Positions 1 through 8,301 of a stretch of 64,000 bases of DNA are shown in pieces. The first letter of the stretch is position 1. Each line of letters starts with the position of its first letter. Origin of the DNA: Bradyrhizobium sp. NP1 (GTDB lineage: Bacteria > Pseudomonadota > Alphaproteobacteria > Rhizobiales > Xanthobacteraceae); assembly GCF_030378205.1 (NCBI RefSeq), contig NZ_CP127385.1:1466001-1530000 (forward strand), in the 5' to 3' direction. The notes below the pieces were generated by a model that saw only the letters and a list, made by a program, of their open reading frames with translations, had not been told where the DNA came from and ran no database searches. The position numbers were made by a program, and so were the translations under genes.

Positions 1-1
1 C

Positions 2-538
2 TCCGTCGACCTGCATTTGAGCGATGCGATCGTCGACCTGATCGGGGAAGGTTTTGATGCGGGCCTGCGGATAGCGCGGCTGCCGGATTCCTCGCTGATC
101 GCGCGCAGGCTCTGTCCGATGCCGCGCTACACAGTGGCCGCACCGTCCTATCTGAAGAAGTACGGGCGGCCGACGCATCCGATGCACCTCGCCGAGCACC
201 GCTGCTTCGGCTACGCCTATCTGTCGGGCGGCGGCGTCTGGCACTACACCAATGCGAGCGGCGAGCAGGTCAGCGTGCGGCCGGACGGGCAACTGCGCGT
301 CAACAATGGCGAGGCGGTGATGCCGGCGCTGCTCGCCGGCCTCGGGATCGCCGACCTGCCGGAATTCATCGTCGGCGACGCGATCGCTTCCGGAGAGGTC
401 GAGGTGATCCTCAAGGGCTGGACGCAGCCGGAGGCTGCGGTGCATCTCGTCACCCCGCCCGGCGGCCCGCGGCCCGCACGCGTCGAGGTGCTGGCGGATT
501 TTCTCGCCAGCCACTTCGCCAGGGGGCAGAAGAAGTAG
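2..538 (+). CDS. LysR-family transcriptional regulator, C-terminal part (5' end outside window)
   Basis: The reading frame is open from base 2, so the gene begins upstream of the window and only the effector-binding domain is seen. The visible start reads SVDLHLSDAIVDLIGEGFDA, the usual LysR pattern of a strand followed by D-L-I-x-E-G-F-D, then R-I-A-R-L-P-D-S-S-L-I-A-R-R-L. The DNA-binding N-terminus is missing. LysR proteins are cytoplasmic regulators that usually act on a neighbouring divergent gene, which lies outside the window. An in-frame TTG at 17 is not the true start. The TAG stop (536-538) lies inside the REP element that begins at 535, so the last residues may have been set by that insertion. 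Family call is firm; the target is unknown. Confidence 0.88.
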   Translation, partial: SVDLHLSDAIVDLIGEGFDAGLRIARLPDSSLIARRLCPMPRYTVAAPSYLKKYGRPTHPMHLAEHRCFGYAYLSGGGVWHYTNASGEQVSVRPDGQLRVNNGEAVMPALLAGLGIADLPEFIVGDAIASGEVEVILKGWTQPEAAVHLVTPPGGPRPARVEVLADFLASHFARGQKK

Positions 539-564
539 GGTGGGCAAAGCGCAGCGTGCCCACC
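535..564 (+). repeat. REP palindrome, left copy flanking the RAYT gene
   Basis: A 30-base element whose ends GGTGGGC and GCCCACC form a stem around a short A/G-rich middle. Reverse-complementing the copy at 1122-1151 gives the same 30 bases with one mismatch. The two therefore form an inverted pair around the transposase-like gene, the usual arrangement of REPs served by a RAYT. The element contains the stop codon of the LysR gene. Confidence 0.85.
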
Positions 565-566
565 GA

Positions 567-1094
567 TCACTCTCCAAACGATCCCGCAATATCCTTCATG
601 TCTCCGCCCCAATCGGACTCCAGCAAGCCGCGTTCAACAAAACGATGAAAGCTGCTGTGAGGCCAATCCGCAACGCGCGTCACATGTCCGTGCTTCACGG
701 GATTAAAGTGGATGTAGCCGACGTGACGCTCGAGATCGGCTTGATCGCGAATTGCGTGCGCCCAATAGCGACGCTGCCAGATTCCCTTTTCGCGTTTGGA
801 AACCTTGCTTTGTGATCTCGGCTTCGCGTCGACTCCGCGGGAAAACCCGCTCTTGATGAGGTTCCAACGGGTGGCGAAGTCCCGGTCATCTTCAGGCAAT
901 GCCCACAGAGCGTGAATGTGATCAGGCAAAATACAGACGGCAATCGTCTCAAAAGGACGTCGTTCTTGAACGGTCCGGTAAGCCTGTCTTAGGCGATCGA
1001 TTTCCTCGATTAGCAAATTGCTCGAACGATCGGCAAGCGCAACGGTGAAAAAGAACAACCCGCCTTTCACATTGGCACGTCGATAGTTCGGCAT
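567..1094 (-). CDS. REP-associated tyrosine transposase (RAYT), Y1/IS200-like
   Basis: A 175-residue protein of the IS200-like Y1 family. The HUH motif is in LPDHIHALW (about residue 60) and the catalytic-tyrosine region is in YIHFNPVKHG (about residue 133). MPNYRR is the usual RAYT N-terminus, so I chose the ATG at 1094; in-frame starts at 1121 and 1130 fall in or beside the right-hand REP. RAYTs are single-strand DNA endonucleases thought to mobilise REP palindromes rather than themselves. Here the gene is bracketed by two near-identical inverted REPs, at 535-564 and 1122-1151. The ORF looks intact. Confidence 0.9.
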   Translation of the reverse strand: MPNYRRANVKGGLFFFTVALADRSSNLLIEEIDRLRQAYRTVQERRPFETIAVCILPDHIHALWALPEDDRDFATRWNLIKSGFSRGVDAKPRSQSKVSKREKGIWQRRYWAHAIRDQADLERHVGYIHFNPVKHGHVTRVADWPHSSFHRFVERGLLESDWGGDMKDIAGSFGE

Positions 1095-1121
1095 GATTTC
1101 TTGATAGTATGCCAAGCCCAT

Positions 1122-1151
1122 GGTGGGCACGCTTCGCTTTGCCCACCCTAC
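1122..1151 (-). repeat. REP palindrome, right copy flanking the RAYT gene
   Basis: The inverted partner of the 535-564 element, with 29 of 30 bases matching after reverse complement. It lies just upstream of the RAYT start, so its stem would also sit in the RAYT promoter or leader. Confidence 0.85.
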
Positions 1152-2064
1152 GATACGGATTTGTTTGTCAAACAGCCAAAAGACACGCGGCTACGTTCCC
1201 GCGGCGCGAAACGCCCGAGCGTTGCAAGGACCACCCTCGATATGAGGGCGCAGGGAATGCCGGGTGCGAGCCGCACCCGCAGCCTCGCGTGCAGTAAAGA
1301 AAAGCACACGAGTTAGTCACCACAGGTACAGCCGGACATCCCGGCATTCCCCGCGCGATTGGTTTTAACGGTTTCCTTCGTGCTCTCCCCGGTGACCGGG
1401 CTTTCTTGCCACCGTCGTCCGCGAGAGCTTGCCTCTCGCGAACTTGGCATCAGCGTCGGGATGCCAGGACCACACGACTTCGCCGTCCGCGAGCCTGCGC
1501 ATTCGTCTCGTGCGCCGATCGCGTCCATCGCATCCCGCACCCAACGTTCGTGACGATGCGCAACGCCCCTCGGATCGAGGCGGGACGCGCGGATTGAAGC
1601 CACTGATTTGCCCGACAAACCAAGCGGAATATTTTTCGCTTAAGGACTGGACGACCCAAATCAGCTTGAGTCCACTCGCGAATTTCGATTTTGCGCGCAG
1701 GCGATTTGACCCGGATCACGCCGGCGAGCTGGTGTCATTTGGGATGGAACCGACCGCCCGGACGACAATTCGCATGGGTCAGGATCGTTGACCTCAGCGT
1801 GTCCGTGCGGCAACAACGAGCAGAGAAAGTCGCGCCGCGCCAATTTTCGCCACATCTACGGCGCTTCGCCCGACAAACGTGGCTGCAAGTGGTGCGCGCC
1901 AGGCCTCATCCGTTTGAGAGCCTCGCGCGGTGGGAGTGGTGACTGCGACGAGAGACAGCAATGGGACGCAGGGGGCGAGCGTGGTGAACCGGGGACGTCG
2001 CGCTTCGCGGATCGGACCGGCAGGGCCGCGTCCGATTCCAGGTTCTTCCAGAAAGGTTGTCAAA
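1152..2064. other. Non-coding stretch of about 0.9 kb with several hairpins
   Basis: No ORF here looks like a protein. The frames are short, overlap on both strands and are rich in Arg/Ser/Pro. The first half is unusually structured (see 1253-1440); the second half (about 1550-2040) holds nothing I recognise. The overall impression is of a dispersed intergenic repeat or a decayed insertion next to the RAYT. A structured RNA cannot be excluded by eye. Confidence 0.5.
1253..1440. repeat. Cluster of inverted repeats and hairpins
   Basis: GGGAATGCCGGG (1253-1264) is exactly reverse-complemented at 1340-1351, about 75 bases away. Allowing one mismatch, the arms extend to 17 bases. CGCGAGAG-CTTGC-CTCTCGCG (1420-1440) is a perfect 8-bp hairpin, and a CCCGG-TGA-CCGGG hairpin lies just before it. 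Such clustering in non-coding DNA suggests a mobile palindromic repeat or a folded transcript. No promoter or terminator was recognised, so the role is unknown. Confidence 0.5.
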
Positions 2065-4053
2065 ATGCGTTTCGCCAGCCGGTTTGCCGTTGCGGCAACA
2101 GCCGCGTTCATTTTCGCAACGATGGGCGCGCCCGCCGAAGCGGCGTCGGGGAGTTGCGGGAAGGCAGCCGAGCTCTCGGTGCTGCCCTCGCCGTTCGCGC
2201 CCTGGAAGGGGGTGCCGCTGCGCGTCATGATCGTCACCGAGAAGCCGCTCGAGGGCGTGATGTCGCTGGTCGCACCCGATGGAAGCGTCGCCGTCAAATC
2301 ATCCGACCGGCACGGCGGTGGGCCATATTCCTGGTTCGCCGAGGTCGCCGAGCCGACCGCGGGCACGTGGCACGCTACTCTGGCGCTCGACCACCCGACG
2401 GCCGATTGCAGCACGATCACCCGCGATATCTCGGTAAGCGCGCGCAAGCCCGACCCTGTGTCTATTCCGCCCGGTCGATTCTGGCAGGTGCGCAATAGCT
2501 GGGATCGCGAGACGGAATCGCTGTTTGCCGCGTGGATCGAAAAGCTGTTCGACGCACCGCCTGACCAGGATCTGTCCTGGAAGGCCTGGCATGAAGTCCT
2601 GCGCGATCAATCGCGCAATTTCCTGTTCAACTATCTCGGTCGCGGCGAAGACAATGCGAAGACCGGCCTTCGCCCTGACTGCGCCGATTTCGCGTACTTC
2701 CTGCGCGCCTATTTTGCCTACAAGATCGGGCTGCCATTCGGCTACTCGAATTGCTCGCGCGGCATCGGCGGCAAGGCTCCGAAGTGCTACCAGTGGTTCG
2801 ACATGGAGCATCCCGAGGCCACGCGTCCGCCGCCGCCACCCGAGCAGGAAGTCGCCCCCGTTGCGGTCGCCGACGCCATGCCGCCTGCGCAGACGCCGGG
2901 GCTTCTGCACCTGTTTGGCCGGCCACAGTCGGCCGAGACGCCGCCGGTCATGCCGCCTGCGGCTCCGGCGAAACCGAAGCCAAAGCCGCCGACAAATTTC
3001 AGCGAATATCTCCGGGACGTTGGCGACGTCGTGCACACCGGCGCCGTGCGGGTCGCCGCCAGCGACGAGAACACCGATTTCTACACTGTCCCGCTGACGC
3101 AGGATGCGCTGCGCCCGGGCACGGTGTACGCCGACCCCTACGGCCATGTGCTGATGCTCGTGCACCGCGTGCCGGAGCTGAACGGCAAGCCGGGCGTCTT
3201 CCTCGCGGTCGATGCCGAGCCCGACGGGTCGATCACACGAAAGCGTTTCTGGCGCGGCAATTTCCTGTTCGTGCACGATCCTGCGCTCGGCAGCCCGGGC
3301 TTCAAGCACTTCCGGCCGATCGTGCGCGACAAGGGCGCTTCGCTGCGGCGGCTGGCCAATGCCGAAATCGCCGGCAATCCGCAGTACGCCGATTTTTCGC
3401 TCGATCAGTCACAGATGAGTGCCGAGGACTTTTACGATCGCATGGATGACGTGATGTCGCCAGAGCCTCTTGATCCCGTCAAAGCGATGACGGACGCGAT
3501 CGCCAGTCTGAACGAACAGGTGAAGACGCGGGTCACCTCGATCGAAAACGGGCGGAAATATCAGGAAAAGCAGGCCGGCGAAGTGGCTATGCCCAACGGC
3601 CCCTCGATCTTCGAGACGACGGGAGCCTGGGAGGATTACTCCACACCGGCGCGTGATTTCCGTCTGTTGATCGCGATCGACGTCGTGCGGGGATTTCCCG
3701 ATCGCGTCGCACGGCGGGCAGCGCGCTATGCGATGCCGAGCGGCAAGAGCATCGAGGACGTGAAAGGCGAGTTGCAGGGGGTGCTTGCCTCCGAGCTCGG
3801 CTCGCGAAAAATATCCTACACGCGCAGCGATGGCTCGCAGTGGACGCTTTCGCTCAAGGAGGTCATCGACCGGGCAACGTCGTTCGAGATGGCCTATAAC
3901 CCGAACGACTGCGTCGAGATCAGGTGGGGCGCGGCGGAAGGTAGCGAAGAGGCATCGACGTGCAAGCGGCATGCGTCGCAGGCGCAGCGCGCGAAGATGT
4001 CGTCGGAGTACCGCGGCTGGTTCCGTGAGCGGCACTGGCCGACACACACCTGA
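2065..4053 (+). CDS. Exported protein with a putative papain/transglutaminase-like Cys-His pair; function unknown
   Basis: A 662-residue protein. I start at the ATG at 2065, preceded by GAAAGG and followed by a signal peptide (residues 1-25, ending AEA). The frame remains open upstream to 1930, but that part has no coding character. Residues about 195-230 contain P-D-C-A-D-F-A-Y-F-L-R-A-Y (Cys206). After a proline-rich linker (about 255-310) comes D-P-Y-G-H-V-L-M-L-V-H (His361) and then an Asp near 383. That Cys...His...Asp order is seen in NlpC/P60, transglutaminase and papain-fold enzymes, so a periplasmic peptidase or amidase is possible. This is inference; I do not recognise the family. 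Downstream is a strong bidirectional terminator. Confidence 0.75.
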   Translation: MRFASRFAVAATAAFIFATMGAPAEAASGSCGKAAELSVLPSPFAPWKGVPLRVMIVTEKPLEGVMSLVAPDGSVAVKSSDRHGGGPYSWFAEVAEPTAGTWHATLALDHPTADCSTITRDISVSARKPDPVSIPPGRFWQVRNSWDRETESLFAAWIEKLFDAPPDQDLSWKAWHEVLRDQSRNFLFNYLGRGEDNAKTGLRPDCADFAYFLRAYFAYKIGLPFGYSNCSRGIGGKAPKCYQWFDMEHPEATRPPPPPEQEVAPVAVADAMPPAQTPGLLHLFGRPQSAETPPVMPPAAPAKPKPKPPTNFSEYLRDVGDVVHTGAVRVAASDENTDFYTVPLTQDALRPGTVYADPYGHVLMLVHRVPELNGKPGVFLAVDAEPDGSITRKRFWRGNFLFVHDPALGSPGFKHFRPIVRDKGASLRRLANAEIAGNPQYADFSLDQSQMSAEDFYDRMDDVMSPEPLDPVKAMTDAIASLNEQVKTRVTSIENGRKYQEKQAGEVAMPNGPSIFETTGAWEDYSTPARDFRLLIAIDVVRGFPDRVARRAARYAMPSGKSIEDVKGELQGVLASELGSRKISYTRSDGSQWTLSLKEVIDRATSFEMAYNPNDCVEIRWGAAEGSEEASTCKRHASQAQRAKMSSEYRGWFRERHWPTHT

Positions 4054-4125
4054 AATCGCGACGGCGCTGAACTGCGGACGATGCAGGGCACATCAAGGCC
4101 AGCTTCTTTCGCAGCGCGCGCAGCC

Positions 4126-4158
4126 AAAAAAAGCCCCGCAGACATGCGGGGCTTTTTT
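4126..4158. terminator. Bidirectional intrinsic terminator
   Basis: GCCCCGCA-GACA-TGCGGGGC forms a perfect 8-bp stem with an A-run before it and a T-run after it. It therefore ends both the plus-strand gene ending at 4053 and the minus-strand gene ending at 4161. Confidence 0.93.
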
Positions 4159-4160
4159 CG

Positions 4161-4415
4161 TTAGTTGTAGCCACTGGTACCGGCCGACGAGCCGCCGAAT
4201 TCGGATGAGCCGGTCCCGCTCAATGTGGTCGGACCATCCGGATCGCCGTTCGGATTGCCGTAGTTCGGACGCAAAGCACCTGAGCTGGTCAGCGGCACAC
4301 CCCTGTGCAGCATGACATGGGTCCTGACGCCGGGCTCATGACGAACCGTATTTGCAAGCGCGAGCGTGCCAGGGAGCATGAGCGCAGAGGCCAGTGCTAT
4401 TGTCGCGAGTTTCAT
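4161..4415 (-). CDS. Small exported protein of unknown function
   Basis: An 84-residue protein with a clear signal peptide (MKLATIALASALMLPGTLALA) and a mature part rich in Gly, Ser, Asn and Pro without Cys. The ATG at 4415 follows AAGAAGGACT, a good ribosome site; an in-frame start 18 bases upstream would only lengthen the signal. It stands alone, ending at the shared terminator. It is probably periplasmic or secreted. I do not recognise the family. Confidence 0.7.
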   Translation of the reverse strand: MKLATIALASALMLPGTLALANTVRHEPGVRTHVMLHRGVPLTSSGALRPNYGNPNGDPDGPTTLSGTGSSEFGGSSAGTSGYN

Positions 4416-4624
4416 TTGAGTCCTTCTTGTCATGAAGATGGTTGTGTCGTCCTTGTTCTGTAGATAAGGGACAACCGCATCGTATGCTCGCGCTTAAAGA
4501 AGTTTTTAGTGGAGCGGTCGCCGCGTTCACAGCTCGCAGAGCTTCAACCAGCGGGCGCTGCGCGAAGCCACTGCAGTCATCGGCGATTGCCGGCCGCGCT
4601 CACGCCGGTCGGGGCAAATCGGCC

Positions 4625-6454
4625 CTAACGCTCGGGCAGTCCGAGTTCGACCTCGATCTTGATCAGCCGTTCGCTCGCGGCGAGAAAAACCGGACTGGCA
4701 TTGCGGGTCGGCAGCGAGACGTTTTGCGCCGTCGAGCCGGGCCGCAGCTCCAGCGCCTTTGCCATCACCGCCCTGGCTTCCTCGTGACGGCCGAGGAGCT
4801 GATAGGCCACCGCCAGCAGCATGTGGGTGCGTCCGGTCCCCGGCGTGATCGCGAGCGACCGTTCGAGCCACGGCACGGCCTCTTCGTTACGCTCCATCAG
4901 CATGCAGGCCAGTCCCGCCCCGAGCAGCCAGGTCCAGCGTGAGAATTGCGGCGTTCCGAATTCATCGGCCTGCTTGAATGTCGCCAGCGCTTCCTCGAAG
5001 CGTCCCTGCAGGATCTGCGTCAGGCCGAGGTTGAACAGCGCGGTCCCGTCCCACGGGTCGAAGCTCAGCGTCCGCGCGCAGGCCACGAGGCTTTCGGCAA
5101 GCTGGTTGGTCGCGGTGAGCAGGCGGCAATAGGCGCCGAGTGCCGGAACATAAGTCGGTTTCGCCCGCAGCGCCCGCTCGAGCATCGCACGGGCGTCGCG
5201 CTCGGTCGTGGCGGCATTGGCGGGATCGTACCAGACTGTCTGGATGCCGCGCATGAGATGCGCCGCAAGCGCGATCTCGAGGTCGACATTGTCGGGGTCG
5301 GCCGCGAGCGCCGTTTCCAGCATGGTCTGCGCGGCGCGATACCGCTCCGGCGTGGTCTGGTTGATCACGGCCATGGCCTGCTCGATCACCACCCTGGCGT
5401 TGCCGGCAGGCAGGGCGTCATCGCCTCCGCTTCGCATCAGCGCATTCGCATTGAGCAGCGCGTTGACCCGAAGCGCCAGCGAATGGCCGATGCCTGCGGC
5501 GAGCCGGGACTGCTGAAGCGCCGGATCGCCGTCCTCCGTGCCGACGGAGACGGACGTGGTCCAGCGCACCTCGCCTGTCGCGGCCGAGGTCATGCGCGCC
5601 TGCGCTTCCCATGATTTTGCGCCTTTCACCAATTCGGCGCTGACCACGAAGTCGGCAGGTGCGTTGCGCATCCCTCGCGGCGACGTCGACGTCGCGACGG
5701 CGGGGGGCGCCACGACGCGGATGCCGTCGATCCCGGCGAGCCCATTGGTGAGGCGCAGCGTGACGCTCGCCGCCATCTCGGCCGATTCCGGGTCGCCGCC
5801 GCTGGCGGCGATCGGAACCACCATGATGGCGGGCGGCTTTCGCGCGAAGATCGGATCGGGCCCGAAGACGGGTGTGGCGACCGCAAGACCGATGAGCGCA
5901 CCAACGCCTGCGATGCCGAGCCCGGCGATAGCTGCGAAAATCGTCCGCCGGCCGGTGCTGAATGGAGACAGTCTCCCGACAGGCGCGGCCTTCGTCTCCG
6001 CTGCCGCACCCGCAGCGGCTTCGCCGGCCGATGCAACGGCGGCAGGCTCGCGCGTCACGTCCGCGTCGAACAGATAGCCGCGGCCCGATACCGCGCGGAT
6101 CAATTCGCGCCGATCATCGCCTAGCGCTGCGCGAATCTCGCGGATGCACTGAAACAGGCTGTCTTCGCTGACGTGGACATTCGGCCAGATTGCCTCGATC
6201 AGCTCCTGCTTGCTGACGATGCGCCGGGCGTTGCCCGCGAGCATGAGCAGCATGTCGAAGGATTTCGGCCGCAGCCTGATCGGTTGGCCATGGCGGCCGC
6301 GCAGCTCGGCGCGCTGCGAATCGATCTCATGGCCGGCAAAACGAAGCACGCTGCCCCCGGGTCTTTGGCGCTCGGTGCGGACCGCGGGAGGGATAGCAGC
6401 AACCGGTCCGATTGCAAGACGCGGCGCGCATTGCGGGCCGATCGAATCGCCCAC
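4625..6454 (-). CDS. OmpR-type winged-helix regulator with TM segment and TPR repeats
   Basis: About 609 residues from a GTG at 6454. A GTG at 6349 preceded by CCGGGGGCAGC is an equally good start that begins right at the domain. The N-terminal Trans_reg_C winged helix (about 37-135) shows RLRPKSFDMLLML, a recognition region around VSEDSLFQCIREIRAALGD, and the wing SGRGYLF. A hydrophobic segment follows (about 175-200). The C-terminal half holds TPR-like helices, such as TALFNLGLTQILQGRFEEAL. The architecture is CadC-like: a membrane-bound one-component regulator with cytoplasmic DNA binding and an exported or adaptor TPR region. No receiver domain is present. Its targets are unknown. Confidence 0.85.
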   Translation of the reverse strand: MGDSIGPQCAPRLAIGPVAAIPPAVRTERQRPGGSVLRFAGHEIDSQRAELRGRHGQPIRLRPKSFDMLLMLAGNARRIVSKQELIEAIWPNVHVSEDSLFQCIREIRAALGDDRRELIRAVSGRGYLFDADVTREPAAVASAGEAAAGAAAETKAAPVGRLSPFSTGRRTIFAAIAGLGIAGVGALIGLAVATPVFGPDPIFARKPPAIMVVPIAASGGDPESAEMAASVTLRLTNGLAGIDGIRVVAPPAVATSTSPRGMRNAPADFVVSAELVKGAKSWEAQARMTSAATGEVRWTTSVSVGTEDGDPALQQSRLAAGIGHSLALRVNALLNANALMRSGGDDALPAGNARVVIEQAMAVINQTTPERYRAAQTMLETALAADPDNVDLEIALAAHLMRGIQTVWYDPANAATTERDARAMLERALRAKPTYVPALGAYCRLLTATNQLAESLVACARTLSFDPWDGTALFNLGLTQILQGRFEEALATFKQADEFGTPQFSRWTWLLGAGLACMLMERNEEAVPWLERSLAITPGTGRTHMLLAVAYQLLGRHEEARAVMAKALELRPGSTAQNVSLPTRNASPVFLAASERLIKIEVELGLPER

Positions 6455-6608
6455 CCCGCGGCGGGTCCGACATGCTTTTTTGCGGATGCGAAGGCGCCGT
6501 GCGCGCGATTTGGCGTCTCTTCAGGCATTTGGAGGCATTCTGAGGGCGGATTTCAGAAAAACTTCAGAATCCTTGGGCCGGCCCGTCAGGACTCCGGCCG
6601 CCGCTCCA

Positions 6609-6634
6609 TGAGAGATTCAGCGTGAGAGATTCAG
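6609..6634 (+). repeat. Direct repeat of 12 bases, two copies
   Basis: TGAGAGATTCAG occurs at 6609-6620 and again at 6623-6634, a 14-base period. It lies in the 310-base gap between two divergent regulator genes. It may be a tandem operator or simple slippage; nothing else in the gap is recognisable apart from the short HTH frame running into the next gene. Confidence 0.4.
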
Positions 6635-6765
6635 TCGCAGGGGCGGCGCCGCTTCCCGAGGAGGCGGCCTCGGCCTGGCGGTAGCGGATTGCGGAGATCG
6701 GACGTGAACCTTCTGGGAACGCGGCGGGCTGTGCTGCTGACGGTATTCGGCCTCACGGTGATCCC

Positions 6766-7098
6766 GTGAACAGGCTTGCTCCCCGGCTGGTGTGGCCCTC
6801 CGAAATCGGCCGTTCGGCGACCGACGACAGCCCGCGCATCGCCGCCTCGCTGCCGCTGATCGGCCTCGCCGATGGCAACCAGCTTCGCCTGAGAGGATTG
6901 TTCGGGCTGACCCGGGCCCAGGCGCGGCTGGCGCTGCTGCTGTTCGACGGCAAGAGCGTGAAGGAGGCTGCGGCCGATCTCGGCATCACCGAGGGCAGCG
7001 CGCGGCAATATCTGAAGCAGGTGTTTCGCAAGACCGGCGCCAGGCGTCAGGCCGATCTGGTCCGCATCATGATCCGGGCGCTGCCTGAGCTGAACTGA
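6766..7098 (+). CDS. LuxR-type HTH protein, short (possible remnant of a longer regulator)
   Basis: A 110-residue frame from a GTG at 6766, open in frame back to 6685. The C-terminal part reads LFGLTRAQARLALLLFDGKS, then V-K-E-A-A-A-D-L-G-I-T and QYLKQVFRKTGARRQADLVR. That is the four-helix GerE/LuxR DNA-binding domain seen at the end of regulators of roughly 350-380 residues. Almost nothing of a sensory domain is left. A second short frame ending at 6768 (LLTVFGLTVIP) overlaps it, so a frameshifted or truncated ancestor is possible. It may still bind DNA as a stand-alone domain. Target unknown. Confidence 0.6.
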   Translation: MNRLAPRLVWPSEIGRSATDDSPRIAASLPLIGLADGNQLRLRGLFGLTRAQARLALLLFDGKSVKEAAADLGITEGSARQYLKQVFRKTGARRQADLVRIMIRALPELN

Positions 7099-7202
7099 CG
7101 CAAGCGCTCCAATCATGCCAGCGTGACGCCGCGTGCGCCTTTGCCCAGCCGGCAAAATTCGTCATGATCTCTCCAAACAAGCGCTGGGGAGAGAAACTGC
7201 CG

Positions 7203-8192
7203 ATGCATCGCCGTCAATTCCTGCAAGCCGCCGCCAGCCTGCCATTCGCGCCGGCGGTCCTTTCCAGCGCCGCGCTCGCGCAGGCCGCCTATCCCAACCG
7301 CAACATCACCATGATCGTGCCGTTTCCGGCCGGAGGCCAGGCGGACCTTGCGGCGCGGCCGGTGGCGCTCGCGCTCGAACGCGTCCTCGGCAAGCCGGTG
7401 ATCGTGGACAACCGCGCTGGCGGCGCCGGCGGCTCGATCGGCAATGCACAGGCCGCGCGCGCGGAAGCGGACGGCTACACGCTCCTGATGACGCTGTCCT
7501 CGCTGGCGGTGCTGCCCGAGGCCGACCGCCTGTTCGATCGCCCCGTGGCCTACGAGGTCTCGCAATTCTCTCCGATTGCCCGCGTGCTGGCCGACCCGAC
7601 GCTGCTCGCCGTGCCGGCTTCCGCGCCATGGAAGACGCTGAAGGACTTCGTCGAGGATGCCAAGGCGCGGCCCGGACAGATTCCCTACGGCTCCTCCGGT
7701 CCCTACGGCACGCTGCACATCGCGATGGAGATGTTTGCCGCCAGCGCCGGCATCAAGCTCCTGCACGTGCCGTTCCGCGGCGCCGGCCCCGCGCTCACTG
7801 CGCTGTTGTCAGGCACCGTGCAGGCGCTGGCCTCGGCACCCGGCACGCTGAAGCAGCAGGTCGACGACGGCAAGATGCGCGTGCTCGCCAATTGGGGCGC
7901 CGAGCGCATCGCGAGCTTCCCCGACCTGCCGACCTTCCGGGAGCTCGGCTACAAGGATGTCGAGTTCTACATCTGGGCCGGGCTGTTCGGGCAGAGCGCG
8001 CTGCCTGCGCCGGTGATGACGCGGCTGCGCGAGGCGATGGCGCAGGCGGTGAAGGCGCCGGAGGTGACGAAGACGTTCGAGACCGCGGGCAGCCCCGTCG
8101 CCTATCTCGACGCGCCGGAATTCTCGGCCTTCGTCACTGAGGACAGCGCGCGCCTGATCGCGGCGGTGAAGAAGATCGGCAAGGTCGAATAG
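7203..8192 (+). CDS. Bug-family (tripartite tricarboxylate transporter) periplasmic binding protein
   Basis: A 329-residue exported protein. The ATG at 7203 follows GGGGAGAG and opens a signal peptide, MHRRQFLQAAASLPF, ending ALAQA. The mature protein begins YPNRNITMIVPFPAGGQAD, the hallmark of Bug/TctC solute receptors, and continues with DNRAGGAGGSIG and YGSSGPYGTLH loops that line the ligand site. Such proteins bind organic acids or amides in the periplasm. No TctA/TctB membrane genes are beside it, so it is either an orphan receptor or uses a distant transporter. The ligand is not predictable from sequence alone. Confidence 0.92.
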   Translation: MHRRQFLQAAASLPFAPAVLSSAALAQAAYPNRNITMIVPFPAGGQADLAARPVALALERVLGKPVIVDNRAGGAGGSIGNAQAARAEADGYTLLMTLSSLAVLPEADRLFDRPVAYEVSQFSPIARVLADPTLLAVPASAPWKTLKDFVEDAKARPGQIPYGSSGPYGTLHIAMEMFAASAGIKLLHVPFRGAGPALTALLSGTVQALASAPGTLKQQVDDGKMRVLANWGAERIASFPDLPTFRELGYKDVEFYIWAGLFGQSALPAPVMTRLREAMAQAVKAPEVTKTFETAGSPVAYLDAPEFSAFVTEDSARLIAAVKKIGKVE

Positions 8193-8301
8193 GGGAACTT
8201 CACGTTTTCTTGTCCGGTGCGAACCTTCCGGCGTCGCATTCATTTGCGAGCGTGAACCGGCAGCGCGGGGGAACTCAATCGAACGAAGGAAAGGAACCGC
8301 C

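Noticed and set aside
1313..1791. Several overlapping ORFs of 60-120 codons on both strands in the RAYT-adjacent block
   Set aside because: Arg/Ser/Pro-rich, mutually overlapping, no ribosome site and no recognisable domain. The DNA looks like structured repeat, not protein-coding.
2299..3309. 336-codon minus-strand ORF
   Set aside because: Antisense shadow of the exported protein gene at 2065-4053, with the Arg-rich composition typical of GC-rich antisense frames.
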